Shown here: piece after piece, positions 28,301 through 35,954 of the stretch | Numbering within the stretch: the stretch's first letter is position 1 | Layout: each line of letters begins with the position of its first letter | Origin: Lewinellaceae bacterium | GTDB taxonomy: Bacteria > Bacteroidota > Bacteroidia > Chitinophagales > Saprospiraceae | Length of the DNA: 64,000 nucleotides | Direction of reading: 5' to 3' | Assembly: GCA_020636075.1 (NCBI GenBank) | Contig: JACJYO010000002.1 | Coordinates: 744,001 to 808,000, forward strand | Made by a program: the position numbers and the translations under genes | The notes under the pieces: model-generated | Told to the model about the DNA's origin: nothing | Seen by the model: only the letters and a program-made list of their open reading frames with translations | The model's database searches: none

Positions 28301-28567
28301 GGTGACCACCTCGTTTATATAGCCGGTGTAGGAAAATTGCAGGCGTTCACCCACGGAAGCCTGGAGGGAATATCCCCCCTGAAGATCGGTCGAAGTGCCC
28401 CGATCATTTGCATTCAGCACCCGTACAGTAACCCCGGGCAGTGGGGCGCCTGTTTCATCGGTAACCATTCCACGCACGGTTTGCGCAGAAAGCACGGTGG
28501 AAAAACACAGCAACGACAGTATCGCCAACAGTGCTCGCCCCGTTCGGAAAGTAAGGTTTTGCATCAT
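25370..28567 (-). CDS. SusC/RagA-family TonB-dependent oligosaccharide transporter
   Basis: The 1065-residue outer-membrane protein has a signal peptide (LLCFSTVLSAQ), a CarboxypepD_reg-like domain at about 30-110 (VRGMVTDETGAPLPGVTV), a SusC TonB-type motif (ETVVVGYGTQKRSDLTGSV), a plug domain at about 120-245 (LQGRVAGVQVTQNSGQPGG, PLYVIDGIPFQG, SIEVLKDASATAIYG), and a 22-strand beta-barrel ending in the aromatic terminus WTFGVDVDF. It is the first gene of a seven-gene minus-strand run ending with GH9. No exact TAnnTTTG promoter was found in the 284-base divergent gap 28568-28851; a weak match, CATCTTTG on the minus strand, lies at 28620-28613. Confidence 0.96.
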   Translation of the reverse strand: MMQNLTFRTGRALLAILSLLCFSTVLSAQTVRGMVTDETGAPLPGVTVRVLNANDRGTSTDLQGGYSLQASVGERLQFSYTGYINEVVTVPADGSPVNVMIKPSDNVLSETVVVGYGTQKRSDLTGSVASVTGDQIRSSITTNLDQALQGRVAGVQVTQNSGQPGGATSIRIRGSNSITGSNEPLYVIDGIPFQGDGTSVQGFDWAGGSNGQSRVNPLAAINPQDIVSIEVLKDASATAIYGARAANGVVLVTTKRGRQGESKISYNGYYGSQMVPKTLDMMNLQQFADYQLQISNDLGLIPNQRYLDPSLLGTGTDWQDEIYRTAGMHSHQLTVSGGNDKTQYAISGGYFQQDGIILGSNFDRITTRINLDNQVKDWFKIGGSFAYAKTDEKITVSDGGDGIISQALMMQPDVPVRDIDGNYAGPEANFSAATYNPVATALLRNNTLDRQRLMGNVFGDLTLFKNLTFRSEIGFDDNHSLNKAFHPTYKWGVLVNNESRLLQREENSFFWIWKNYLTWTALNNGTNKLTAMVGQEAQKASWNGSSVTKRKLPSNDIQDISQGETAVPPTGWRDAASIASYFTRLNYSLFDRYLFTFTLRADGSSKFGPENRWGYFPSGSFAWRIGEEGFMHGLNSNLKLRVGYGETGNQAIPNYLYGSSILTINSPFGIAYRQEKISNPKLKWESTKQVNVGLDFSILNGRIDLAADWYKKKTSDMLLQINIPSYLGGSDWLDIQAPYANVGSLENKGIDLAITTHNFAGQGFKWNTNLTFTRNRNKVLELDKPGAFFDRNLYWYSEFQSATRTVVGEPVGQFYGYITEGIFTSEADIKGHALQSPTADSDGKNLVDKRTGIWIGDIKFKDLNNDGVINEDDQTFIGNPNPNFTFGINNEFLFKNFDLTVFITGTQGVDILNYSRVLTEGMTSVYSNQAAAVFNRAKYSLIDPNGSDSDPANVVLANPGTDIPRPTTTDNNRNNRMSDRFIEDGSYVRIQNIRLGYVLPSHLTKRAKVEKLRFYVNAQNVHTFTNYSGLDPEIGAFNQDPLLQNVDMGRYPSPRIWTFGVDVDF

Positions 28568-28851
28568 ACGAAGAATAGTGTTTTAGTGAAAGGACTGCCT
28601 GAGCAGCATCGCCAAAGATGATTCACCAATCCCAATTTAAGGGGGGCAAACTGCTCAATTCGAAGGGACAAATTTTACAAACAGTTCTTTTTACCGATTT
28701 TTTAGGCGGTTTTTAAAAATAACCCCTCTTGTTTGACGGAAAAGCCCCCCATGGCTGAATAGGGAATTCGTTCTTTTGTGCATGCCAGTACTTGCCGGCA
28801 TCCCAGAACACGTTTTTGACTGCCGGTTCATTTCATCCATAATTCGCTTCC

Positions 28852-31281
28852 ATGTATAAATTTTACCTGCCCGCTATTTCAATTTTGATTTCCATTGGAC
28901 AACTGACAGCACAAGCGCCCGCCATCACCACAGCGCTACCCAACGCTACCACAATTGAACAATGGGGAAAATTTGAGCTAAAACTCTCAGTGACTGCCAC
29001 CTGGTCGAATCCGTATGACTACGATGAAATCCGGGTCTCCGCCCTGTTTACAGCCCCTTCGGGGCAAACGCAGCAAGTAGATGGTTTTTTCATGCAGGAA
29101 TACAACCTGAACACCCAAACCGGCGGGTTGTCGCCTATCGGAACCGGCAGCTTCTTCGTGCGCTTTTCACCGGACCAAACCGGGACATGGAAATACACGC
29201 TCAGCTGTACCAACCCCTCCGGAACCGGGACTTTCCCCGAACAATCCTTCACCGTCACCGCCCCGACCAGTCATGGTTTTATACACAATACCCAAACGAA
29301 CTACCTGCAATTCGACGATGGCAACCAATTCATCCCGGTAGGTGAAAACATAGGATGGCAAAACGGCAATCCCTACCTCGACTACAAAAAATGGGCGGAC
29401 AAGCTGGCAAACAACGGCGGCAACTTTTTTCGCCTCTGGCAGTGCAGCTGGGGCCTGGGCATCGAATGGCGTAATGGCGATAATGGCTACAGTGGATTGC
29501 GCCGCTACAAACAAAGCAACGCGTTTTACCTGGACTGGCTGTTCGACTATTGCGCCCAACGCGGGCTCTACGTCATGCTTTGCCTGCACCACCACGGGCA
29601 GGTGTCTTCGCAGGTAAATCCAAACTGGGGAGAAAGTCCGTACAATACAGCTAATGGCGGCCCTTGCGCAAACACCTGGGATTTTTTCACCCATCCTGCT
29701 GCGCAAAACCATACAAAAAACCGGTTGCGGTACGTGCTGGCGCGTTGGGGATACGCGCGCAGCATCATGGCCTGGGAACTTTTCAATGAGGTGGACTGGA
29801 CGGACGAGTTTGCCCAGCGAAAAGATGCCGTTGCTGCCTGGCACAGCGAAATGTCGGCTTTTTTGAAAAACAACGACCCGTACCAGCATTTGGTGACCAC
29901 CAGTTTTGCACAGGATTTTTACGATCCGCAAACCTGGCAACAACCCTATATCGATCTCACCCAAACGCACTACTACATCAACACCTCAAACATGGAGCGC
30001 GTACTGGCTAATGGCCTGCGCAAGTATCTGAATGATTTTGACAAGCCCACCCTAACCGGCGAGTTTGGCCTGAACACCAGCGGGACAAACTTGTCCGTTG
30101 CCGACCCCGATGGCATTCACCTGCACAATTCGCTTTGGGCTTCGCTATTTGGCGGTGGCGCCGGCGCAGGGCTCTCCTGGTGGTGGGACAATTACATTGA
30201 ACCCAAAAATTTGTATTACCATTTCGCTCCCGTTTCAGCGGTGGCAGATGTCATTCCATTCAACGCTGCAAACCTCAAACCCACCGCGGCGACCGTTGCG
30301 GGGGTGCCTGCAGACCTCCACCTCACCCCTACCCTGCAAAGTTGGGGCGCGCTGGCCGATACGTTGTTCAACATTGGCACCGACGGCTCGGTCAGCCCCG
30401 CCGATGCAGCATTGAGCAGTTTTTTATACGGCGCGCAATGGAATACGCAGTACCGCCGCCCCCCCGTTTTCAAGGTTGATTACCCGCAAAGTGGCCAGTT
30501 TCTGATAAAAACAGCCGGCGACGCAGGGCAAAACCCCAAAATTGCCATCTGGCTCGATGGCGTGAAGGTTTTAGAACAAAATGCTCAAACCAATCAAACC
30601 TACGCCATCAATGTGCCCGCTGGCCAGCACACTATCCGGGTGGATAATACCGGCACGGACTGGATTTTAATTGCAGGGTATATCCTTTCCAATCTGGGCT
30701 CCGCAGTCGATGCCTACGTACTCAAATCCGAAACAAACGACCGGGTGGCCGGCTGGAGTCTGAACAACCGGTACAACCATGATTACATCAAAACAAACGG
30801 CGTTCCCCCTACGGCAACTGGCGCAAGCCTGCTGGTACCGGGTATTCAAAACGGATCGTACACCGTGCGGTATTTCAACTGCCTGACCGGAACACCTTTG
30901 TCCACGGAAACGGCCTCCGCCTCAGGTGGCACACTGGTATTACCCCTGCCCGACATGGGTTGGGATGTGGCATTCTTGGCGGAACAGGATGTTGTGGGTA
31001 CTCATGAAATTGCACATGCGCTGCCTGTAGGCGTTTATCCAAATCCGGCCACATCCGGGCCATTGACGGTAACATTTCAACTGGAAAAACCGGGAACGGT
31101 AACAATTGAACTGTTCGACCAAACGGGCCGGCAATTGGCAGGTTTGTTTTCCAGCCAACGCGCCGTTGGCGACCAAGCCATTCAAACCGTATTGCCGGCA
31201 GGCCTACCCGGCGGAGTATATTGGCTGAGCGTGACCACGGGCAACCGGGTGGGTGCTACTATGGTCGTGGTCGGGTTGTAA
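28852..31281 (+). CDS. DUF5060/GH5-like glycoside hydrolase with T9SS tail
   Basis: The 809-residue protein has a signal peptide (ISIGQLTAQ). Residues about 22-140 form a DUF5060-type beta domain (IEQWGKFELKLSV, SPDQTGTWKYTLSC). A TIM barrel at about 145-470 has IPVGENIGWQ, FFRLWQCSW, LCLHHHGQ, acid/base Glu313 in WELFNEVDW and nucleophile candidate Glu404 in LTGEFGLN, as in clan A (GH5-like). A beta domain at about 540-640 looks carbohydrate-binding, and the end is a T9SS type A domain (VYPNPATSGPLTVTF ... LPGGVYWLSV). It should be an extracellular endo-acting hydrolase. Divergent placement from susC suggests shared control and a beta-mannan or beta-glucan substrate. The exact family or subfamily was not determined. 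Confidence 0.85.
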   Translation: MYKFYLPAISILISIGQLTAQAPAITTALPNATTIEQWGKFELKLSVTATWSNPYDYDEIRVSALFTAPSGQTQQVDGFFMQEYNLNTQTGGLSPIGTGSFFVRFSPDQTGTWKYTLSCTNPSGTGTFPEQSFTVTAPTSHGFIHNTQTNYLQFDDGNQFIPVGENIGWQNGNPYLDYKKWADKLANNGGNFFRLWQCSWGLGIEWRNGDNGYSGLRRYKQSNAFYLDWLFDYCAQRGLYVMLCLHHHGQVSSQVNPNWGESPYNTANGGPCANTWDFFTHPAAQNHTKNRLRYVLARWGYARSIMAWELFNEVDWTDEFAQRKDAVAAWHSEMSAFLKNNDPYQHLVTTSFAQDFYDPQTWQQPYIDLTQTHYYINTSNMERVLANGLRKYLNDFDKPTLTGEFGLNTSGTNLSVADPDGIHLHNSLWASLFGGGAGAGLSWWWDNYIEPKNLYYHFAPVSAVADVIPFNAANLKPTAATVAGVPADLHLTPTLQSWGALADTLFNIGTDGSVSPADAALSSFLYGAQWNTQYRRPPVFKVDYPQSGQFLIKTAGDAGQNPKIAIWLDGVKVLEQNAQTNQTYAINVPAGQHTIRVDNTGTDWILIAGYILSNLGSAVDAYVLKSETNDRVAGWSLNNRYNHDYIKTNGVPPTATGASLLVPGIQNGSYTVRYFNCLTGTPLSTETASASGGTLVLPLPDMGWDVAFLAEQDVVGTHEIAHALPVGVYPNPATSGPLTVTFQLEKPGTVTIELFDQTGRQLAGLFSSQRAVGDQAIQTVLPAGLPGGVYWLSVTTGNRVGATMVVVGL

Positions 31282-31347
31282 ATTCAACCTAAGTCATGCA
31301 AATAAGGGGCAAAATCCTCCTCCACCGGGGAGGTCTGCGACAGCCGG

Positions 31348-31523
31348 AAAGCCCGTGCCGGAGCATAAGGCAGGAAGTCAGCTGACATAGTATCCCGAAT
31401 GTAGGAGATAGCGATTACGACAAGAAGAATATAAGCGCCGTAGGTGCGGCAATATAATGACACGCCTACGGCGTTTGGGAAACGGCAACCTGTTTCTACT
31501 ATAATGTCAGCCCTACGGGCTTT
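31348..31523. repeat. Inverted-repeat element, copy B (interrupted left end)
   Basis: The right terminal repeat, 31504-31523, is identical to that of copy A. The inner palindrome (GCGCCGTAGGTGCGGC ... GACACGCCTACGGCG) lies at 31434-31474, and ATTACGACAAG matches copy A upstream of it. The left terminal repeat is split: AAAGCCCGT at 31348-31356 and GCTGACAT at 31381-31388, with 24 unrelated bases in place of AGG. It sits between convergent genes. Confidence 0.8.
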
Positions 31524-31572
31524 AATGAAAGTCATGATTGCCATTTTAAACCCTGATTCGAATGAGTCATGT

Positions 31573-34500
31573 TTATTCTCCATACTCACTCGGCACTATA
31601 CCAAAATGCTCGCGGAACCGTTCACGGAAATATTTCAGATCGGTAAATCCGACTTTGTAAGCCACCTCCGACACATTGAACTGGCCCGTGCTAAGCAGTT
31701 GAGCAGCCCGTTTCAGACGAATACTTCGAATAAAATTGTTGGGCGTCGTACCGGTCAGTGCCTTCAATTTCCGGTACAATTGAATCCGGCTCATGGCAAT
31801 TTCACGGGCAAGATCATCGATTGAAAATTCATTCTCATCCATGTGGGCTTCCACGACCTGGATGAGGCGCTGCAAAAACTCCTCATCCAGGGAAGTCACG
31901 GTAACCCCCGAGGGACTCAGGTCGAAGGACTTGCTGAACTTATCGCGCAGTTTTTCCCGAATTTCAATCAGGTTACGAATGCGCAACATCAGCAAATGCA
32001 GGTTGAACGGCTTGGTCAGGTAATCATCGGCGCCGGTTTCGAGGCCGTCCATTTTGTGAATAAGCGACGTGCGCGCGGTGAGCAGCACCACCGGAATGTG
32101 ACTGGTATGCACATCGGTTTTCAAGCGCCGGCACAAATCGATGCCATCCATTTCCGGCATGGAAATATCCGTGAGCACAAGATCGGGTGCATGCTCCAGG
32201 GCCACAGTGAGTGCCTCCACGCCGTTGGACGCTTCACTGATCTTGTATTCGTGCTCAAGATGCTCGCGCAAATAGCTGCGGATATCGGCATTGTCTTCAA
32301 CTAACAGGATATGCCGCCGCTTCGTCGGTTTGGCAGTGGTTGCAGGAGCCGTGCCTGAATGCACATCGGTATCAGCACTCAGGAAAGCCTGATTTCGGGT
32401 ATGTTCCAGACCCGGTTCGACGCGTTGTTCCGGAGAAAAATGGGCGTCGCCCAATGGTAGATTGATGATAAAAGCCGCACCACCCGATTCGATATTTGCG
32501 GCCCGGATGCTGCCACTGTGTTGCTCGACAATGGCTTTGGCCAGGGAAAGGCCAATGCCGGTTCCGCCAAAAATCGGCCGGCCGGGCTGTTGCGTGCCTT
32601 GATGAAATGGGTCAAAAATGCGCTCCAGTTCTTGCGGTGCAATGCCAGGGCCCGTATCCGAAACACTGATCTCTACGGAATTTTTATCCGGAATTTCCGC
32701 AAGCACTACTCGCACCACGCCGCCATCAGGTGTAAATTTCAGGGCGTTGGAAAACAGGTTAAAAAAAACTTTTTCCATTTGATCCGGATCAAACCATAAC
32801 ACGATCGATTCGTTTTCCGGTTCAAATTTCAAATCGACAGCATGTTCCTGCGCCAGGGGTTTAAACGAAAGGGCGATTTCGCGCATAAAACCAACCAGAT
32901 CGATTTTTTCCGCCCGCACCTGCATAAGCCCGGCTTCACTTTTCCGAAAGTCAAGCAACTGACTAATCATCGTCAGCATCTTGCCCGCATTCTGATGCAT
33001 CAGGGAAAGTGTTTTTTGCAAAGCCCGGTTGGCTGAACTTTCGCGCAGCATTTGCTCCAGCGGGGTTACGATCAGGGTCATCGGGGTGCGCAATTCGTGG
33101 CTGATATTGGTGAAAAACTGAAGTTTGAGCTGATTGACCTCTTCCAGTTTTTCACGTTCCACGCGTTCCAGGGCAAGCCGGTTGCGAAACTCAGCCCGCA
33201 GGTGGGTAATACGCCAAACGCCGTAAATCAGCACGACGAACAAGATCCCGTAAATGCAATAAGCCCACCAGGTCAGCCAAAACGGCGGCGCCACGCAGAC
33301 TTTGATGGCGGTCGGTTCTCCCCATACATCATCGCCATTAGCCGATTTTACCCAAAAAATGAAGTCGCGGTACGGCAGATTGGTGTAGTGTGCAAAACGC
33401 TTTTCGGCCGAGGTGTAGACCCAATCCTGGTCGAAGCCTTCCAGTTTGTAGGCAAACCGGTTCTTTTTAGGTTCGGCAAAATGCAGCGCGGCAAATTCAA
33501 ACGACAGCACATTTTCCCAGTATTTGAGTTGTATTTCGTTGGTTTCGGTAATGCTTTGCGTGAGCACTTCCCGGCCATTTTCCATTTTCCCAATAGGTAC
33601 CGGTTTGTTGAATAGCAAAAAATCGGAGACTATGGTAAGTGGCGGTACACTGTCTGTCCGGATTTCACCGGGTGCAAACAAACTCAGCCCTTCTGCTCCG
33701 CCAAAAGCCAGCCGGTTATCGGGCAGGTGCAGGGCACAGTTGGAAGAGAAAAAATTATCCTGCAAACCGTCAAACAGATCGAAGGTGCGGATTTTTGCTT
33801 TGGAAGTATCGCGCGTCCAAACGAGGTGTGCAATACCTGTTTGGGTACTCACCCAAAACTGCCCGCTCGCATCTTCAGCCACACCCTGAATGACCAGATT
33901 CGGCAAGCCATCGCTTTGGCTGAACGTGCGGAATTGCGCACTGCCCGGCTCAAGGACATCCAGGCCGGCACTGGTGCAAACCCACAACCAGCCTTTGCTG
34001 TCGACCAGCAACATATTCACCTTGTCGTTGCTCAGGCAGCCTTTTTGTCCGGGTATAAAATGAAAATGTTGCTCAAAGCGCAGGGAATTGTCGGCCGGAT
34101 CAATGGCCAGTTTGAGCAGGCCGTTACCCCGCGTACCGACCCAGAGAAAGTTGCGGTTTCCCTCCCGGGTTTCGGCCAGTGCAACATTAGGAAATGCCAT
34201 CAGGTTGAGTTCGCCGATTGCCTGAAAATGCCGGATAGTGCGCGTATTGCGGTTGTACAATTCCAGGCCGCCATCCCAAAGCCCAAACCACAGGCGCTCC
34301 TCGCCGGAGTCGTAAACCTGCATGACATAGTTGTCGTTCAAAAACGATTTGCCGCCGTCGTTGACCCACTGCTCCAGGCCTGAAACTCGTCCACCACCCG
34401 GTGGCAATGCATTTTCGTGAATGCGCAACAAACCTGCGCCCTGCGTGGTAATCCACAACCAACCGGCTGCATCGCGCCAAACATTGGTTGTAAAATTGGC

Positions 34501-35760
34501 AAAATCAGCCAATTGCGGTGGCTGAAGGGTAAAGTGGATCGGCGTCGGCTGTTGCTGGCGTGCATCGAAGCGGTGCAAGCCACCAATAGTGCTTACCCAA
34601 AGCACGCCTGGCGTTGTGCCGTTGGATATTCCGGTAACCACACTCCCCGCTGCGCTGCCGAACTTGTCCAACCGCACACTGTGAAACGGTTTGCTGCGCA
34701 GGTTCAATTTGTTCAGTCCTTTATCCGTACCGATCCAAAGGATGCCCGTCCGGTCCCGGTACAGGCAACGCACAAAGTCGTTATTCAGGCTAAATGGCTC
34801 GTTGGGTTGGGCCAGGAAGCGCCGGAACTGCCCGGTTTTCGGGTCCAGCAGGTTCAACCCGTGGTACGTTGCCACCCAGAGCGCGCCATTTTTATCTTCA
34901 AAAAAATCGGAGACAATATTGTGGCTCAGGCTGGCCCGATTGGCCGGATCGGTTCGGTGTGCTGCAGCAATTTTCAGGTAATTGCGATCGCTGTCGCTGA
35001 ATTTTACTTTCCACAACCCTGCTTTGGACGCCACCCACAAGGTGTTCGCTTCCTGCCGTGCCGGGCGAATCCGGTAAATAAAATTGCCCAATTCGGTGTC
35101 CGGCGCCGAGGGGTCAAGTTCATAATGTTGCAGGGAGTATTGGTCCCTGGAAGTGAATTGGATACGGTTTAGCCCCCGGGTAGTTGCCGACCAGATCGAC
35201 CCGTCCGAGGTTTCACAGATGGAGTAGATATAATCGGCCGAGTATTTATTTTTTCCGGAAACGGTGGAAAATATGCGCAGAAAATTGCCGGTTTTCGGGT
35301 CGAAACGGTTGAGGCCATTTTTGGTACCAACCCAGATGTAGCCCTTGCTGTCTTCAAAAAGCCCCCAAACATCGTTATCCGACAGGGAGTTGGCATCATC
35401 GGCGTTGAAGCGGTAATTCCGGAATTGTTCAGTGGCCCGATCAAAACAATGGAACCCGGCATTTACAGTGCCTACCCACAGGCGATGCTCCCGATCTTCA
35501 ATCAGCGCCGTCACCTGATCGCTCTGCAAGCCGTGCGCATTCCCTGGTTCCTGATGGTAAATTTTGACGCGGTAGCCGTCGTAGCGCATCAGCCCCGACC
35601 AGGTACCTACCCACAACACACCCCGGCTGTCCTGCACCATGCAGTTGACCGCGCTGTGCGGCAGCCCGATGTCGGCAGGTAATTGCTCAAAACGATATTT
35701 AGGCTGCGCCAAAAGCAGCGACGGCCACAAGAAAATTTGCAAAAGAAGCAGCTTCCGCAT
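31573..35760 (-). CDS. Hybrid two-component system regulator (HTCS)
   Basis: The 1395-residue protein carries sensor and regulator in one chain. After a signal peptide (LLLQIFLWPSLLLAQ) come about 14 Reg_prop propeller repeats (GVLWVGTWSGLMRYDGY, HRLWVGTVNAGFHCFD, GYIWVGTKNGLNRFDP), then a Y_Y_Y domain (FAYKLEGFDQDWVY), one membrane helix (YCIYGILFVVLIYGVW), a HisKA domain (FFTNISHELRTPM), and a HATPase (NLFSNALKFTPDGG, GGTGIGLSLAK). A receiver follows (DLVLTDISMPEMDG), then an AraC-type HTH domain (MSRIQLYRKLKALTG, VGFTDLKYFRERFREHFG). HTCS proteins sense oligosaccharides in the periplasm and activate their utilisation genes. It is the likely regulator of the flanking mannan genes. The start was placed at the second Met of a MetMet pair because the longer frame lacks a signal peptide. 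Confidence 0.95.
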   Translation of the reverse strand: MRKLLLLQIFLWPSLLLAQPKYRFEQLPADIGLPHSAVNCMVQDSRGVLWVGTWSGLMRYDGYRVKIYHQEPGNAHGLQSDQVTALIEDREHRLWVGTVNAGFHCFDRATEQFRNYRFNADDANSLSDNDVWGLFEDSKGYIWVGTKNGLNRFDPKTGNFLRIFSTVSGKNKYSADYIYSICETSDGSIWSATTRGLNRIQFTSRDQYSLQHYELDPSAPDTELGNFIYRIRPARQEANTLWVASKAGLWKVKFSDSDRNYLKIAAAHRTDPANRASLSHNIVSDFFEDKNGALWVATYHGLNLLDPKTGQFRRFLAQPNEPFSLNNDFVRCLYRDRTGILWIGTDKGLNKLNLRSKPFHSVRLDKFGSAAGSVVTGISNGTTPGVLWVSTIGGLHRFDARQQQPTPIHFTLQPPQLADFANFTTNVWRDAAGWLWITTQGAGLLRIHENALPPGGGRVSGLEQWVNDGGKSFLNDNYVMQVYDSGEERLWFGLWDGGLELYNRNTRTIRHFQAIGELNLMAFPNVALAETREGNRNFLWVGTRGNGLLKLAIDPADNSLRFEQHFHFIPGQKGCLSNDKVNMLLVDSKGWLWVCTSAGLDVLEPGSAQFRTFSQSDGLPNLVIQGVAEDASGQFWVSTQTGIAHLVWTRDTSKAKIRTFDLFDGLQDNFFSSNCALHLPDNRLAFGGAEGLSLFAPGEIRTDSVPPLTIVSDFLLFNKPVPIGKMENGREVLTQSITETNEIQLKYWENVLSFEFAALHFAEPKKNRFAYKLEGFDQDWVYTSAEKRFAHYTNLPYRDFIFWVKSANGDDVWGEPTAIKVCVAPPFWLTWWAYCIYGILFVVLIYGVWRITHLRAEFRNRLALERVEREKLEEVNQLKLQFFTNISHELRTPMTLIVTPLEQMLRESSANRALQKTLSLMHQNAGKMLTMISQLLDFRKSEAGLMQVRAEKIDLVGFMREIALSFKPLAQEHAVDLKFEPENESIVLWFDPDQMEKVFFNLFSNALKFTPDGGVVRVVLAEIPDKNSVEISVSDTGPGIAPQELERIFDPFHQGTQQPGRPIFGGTGIGLSLAKAIVEQHSGSIRAANIESGGAAFIINLPLGDAHFSPEQRVEPGLEHTRNQAFLSADTDVHSGTAPATTAKPTKRRHILLVEDNADIRSYLREHLEHEYKISEASNGVEALTVALEHAPDLVLTDISMPEMDGIDLCRRLKTDVHTSHIPVVLLTARTSLIHKMDGLETGADDYLTKPFNLHLLMLRIRNLIEIREKLRDKFSKSFDLSPSGVTVTSLDEEFLQRLIQVVEAHMDENEFSIDDLAREIAMSRIQLYRKLKALTGTTPNNFIRSIRLKRAAQLLSTGQFNVSEVAYKVGFTDLKYFRERFREHFGIVPSEYGE

Positions 35761-35768
35761 CATAAGGG

Positions 35769-35796
35769 CAAAAATAGATGACCCGGTGAAACCGCA
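35769..35796 (-). promoter_or_regulatory. Predicted promoter of the HTCS gene
   Basis: On the minus strand a perfect -7 box TATTTTTG (35776-35769) follows TTG (35796-35794) after 17 bases. The box ends only 5-8 bases before the two candidate ATGs at 35763 and 35760, so the transcript would have almost no leader. This supports the short start over the upstream in-frame start at 35808, but the site itself is unproven. Confidence 0.35.
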
Positions 35797-35954
35797 ATAA
35801 ATAAACACCGGTTTTGGAAAGAATTGCCAAGGCTGTTCAATATGCCCCCGCTTTCCGACACAACTACCACTGGTAAAATTGCATTGTAGCTGGTTTCTTT
35901 GTGAGCGCCCTGTTTTTTTATCAGGCTAATTCATTGGAATCATATCTGAAATTT

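Noticed and set aside
35761..35808. Longer N-terminus for the HTCS regulator
   Set aside because: The extra 16 residues precede a standard signal peptide and overlap the predicted promoter.
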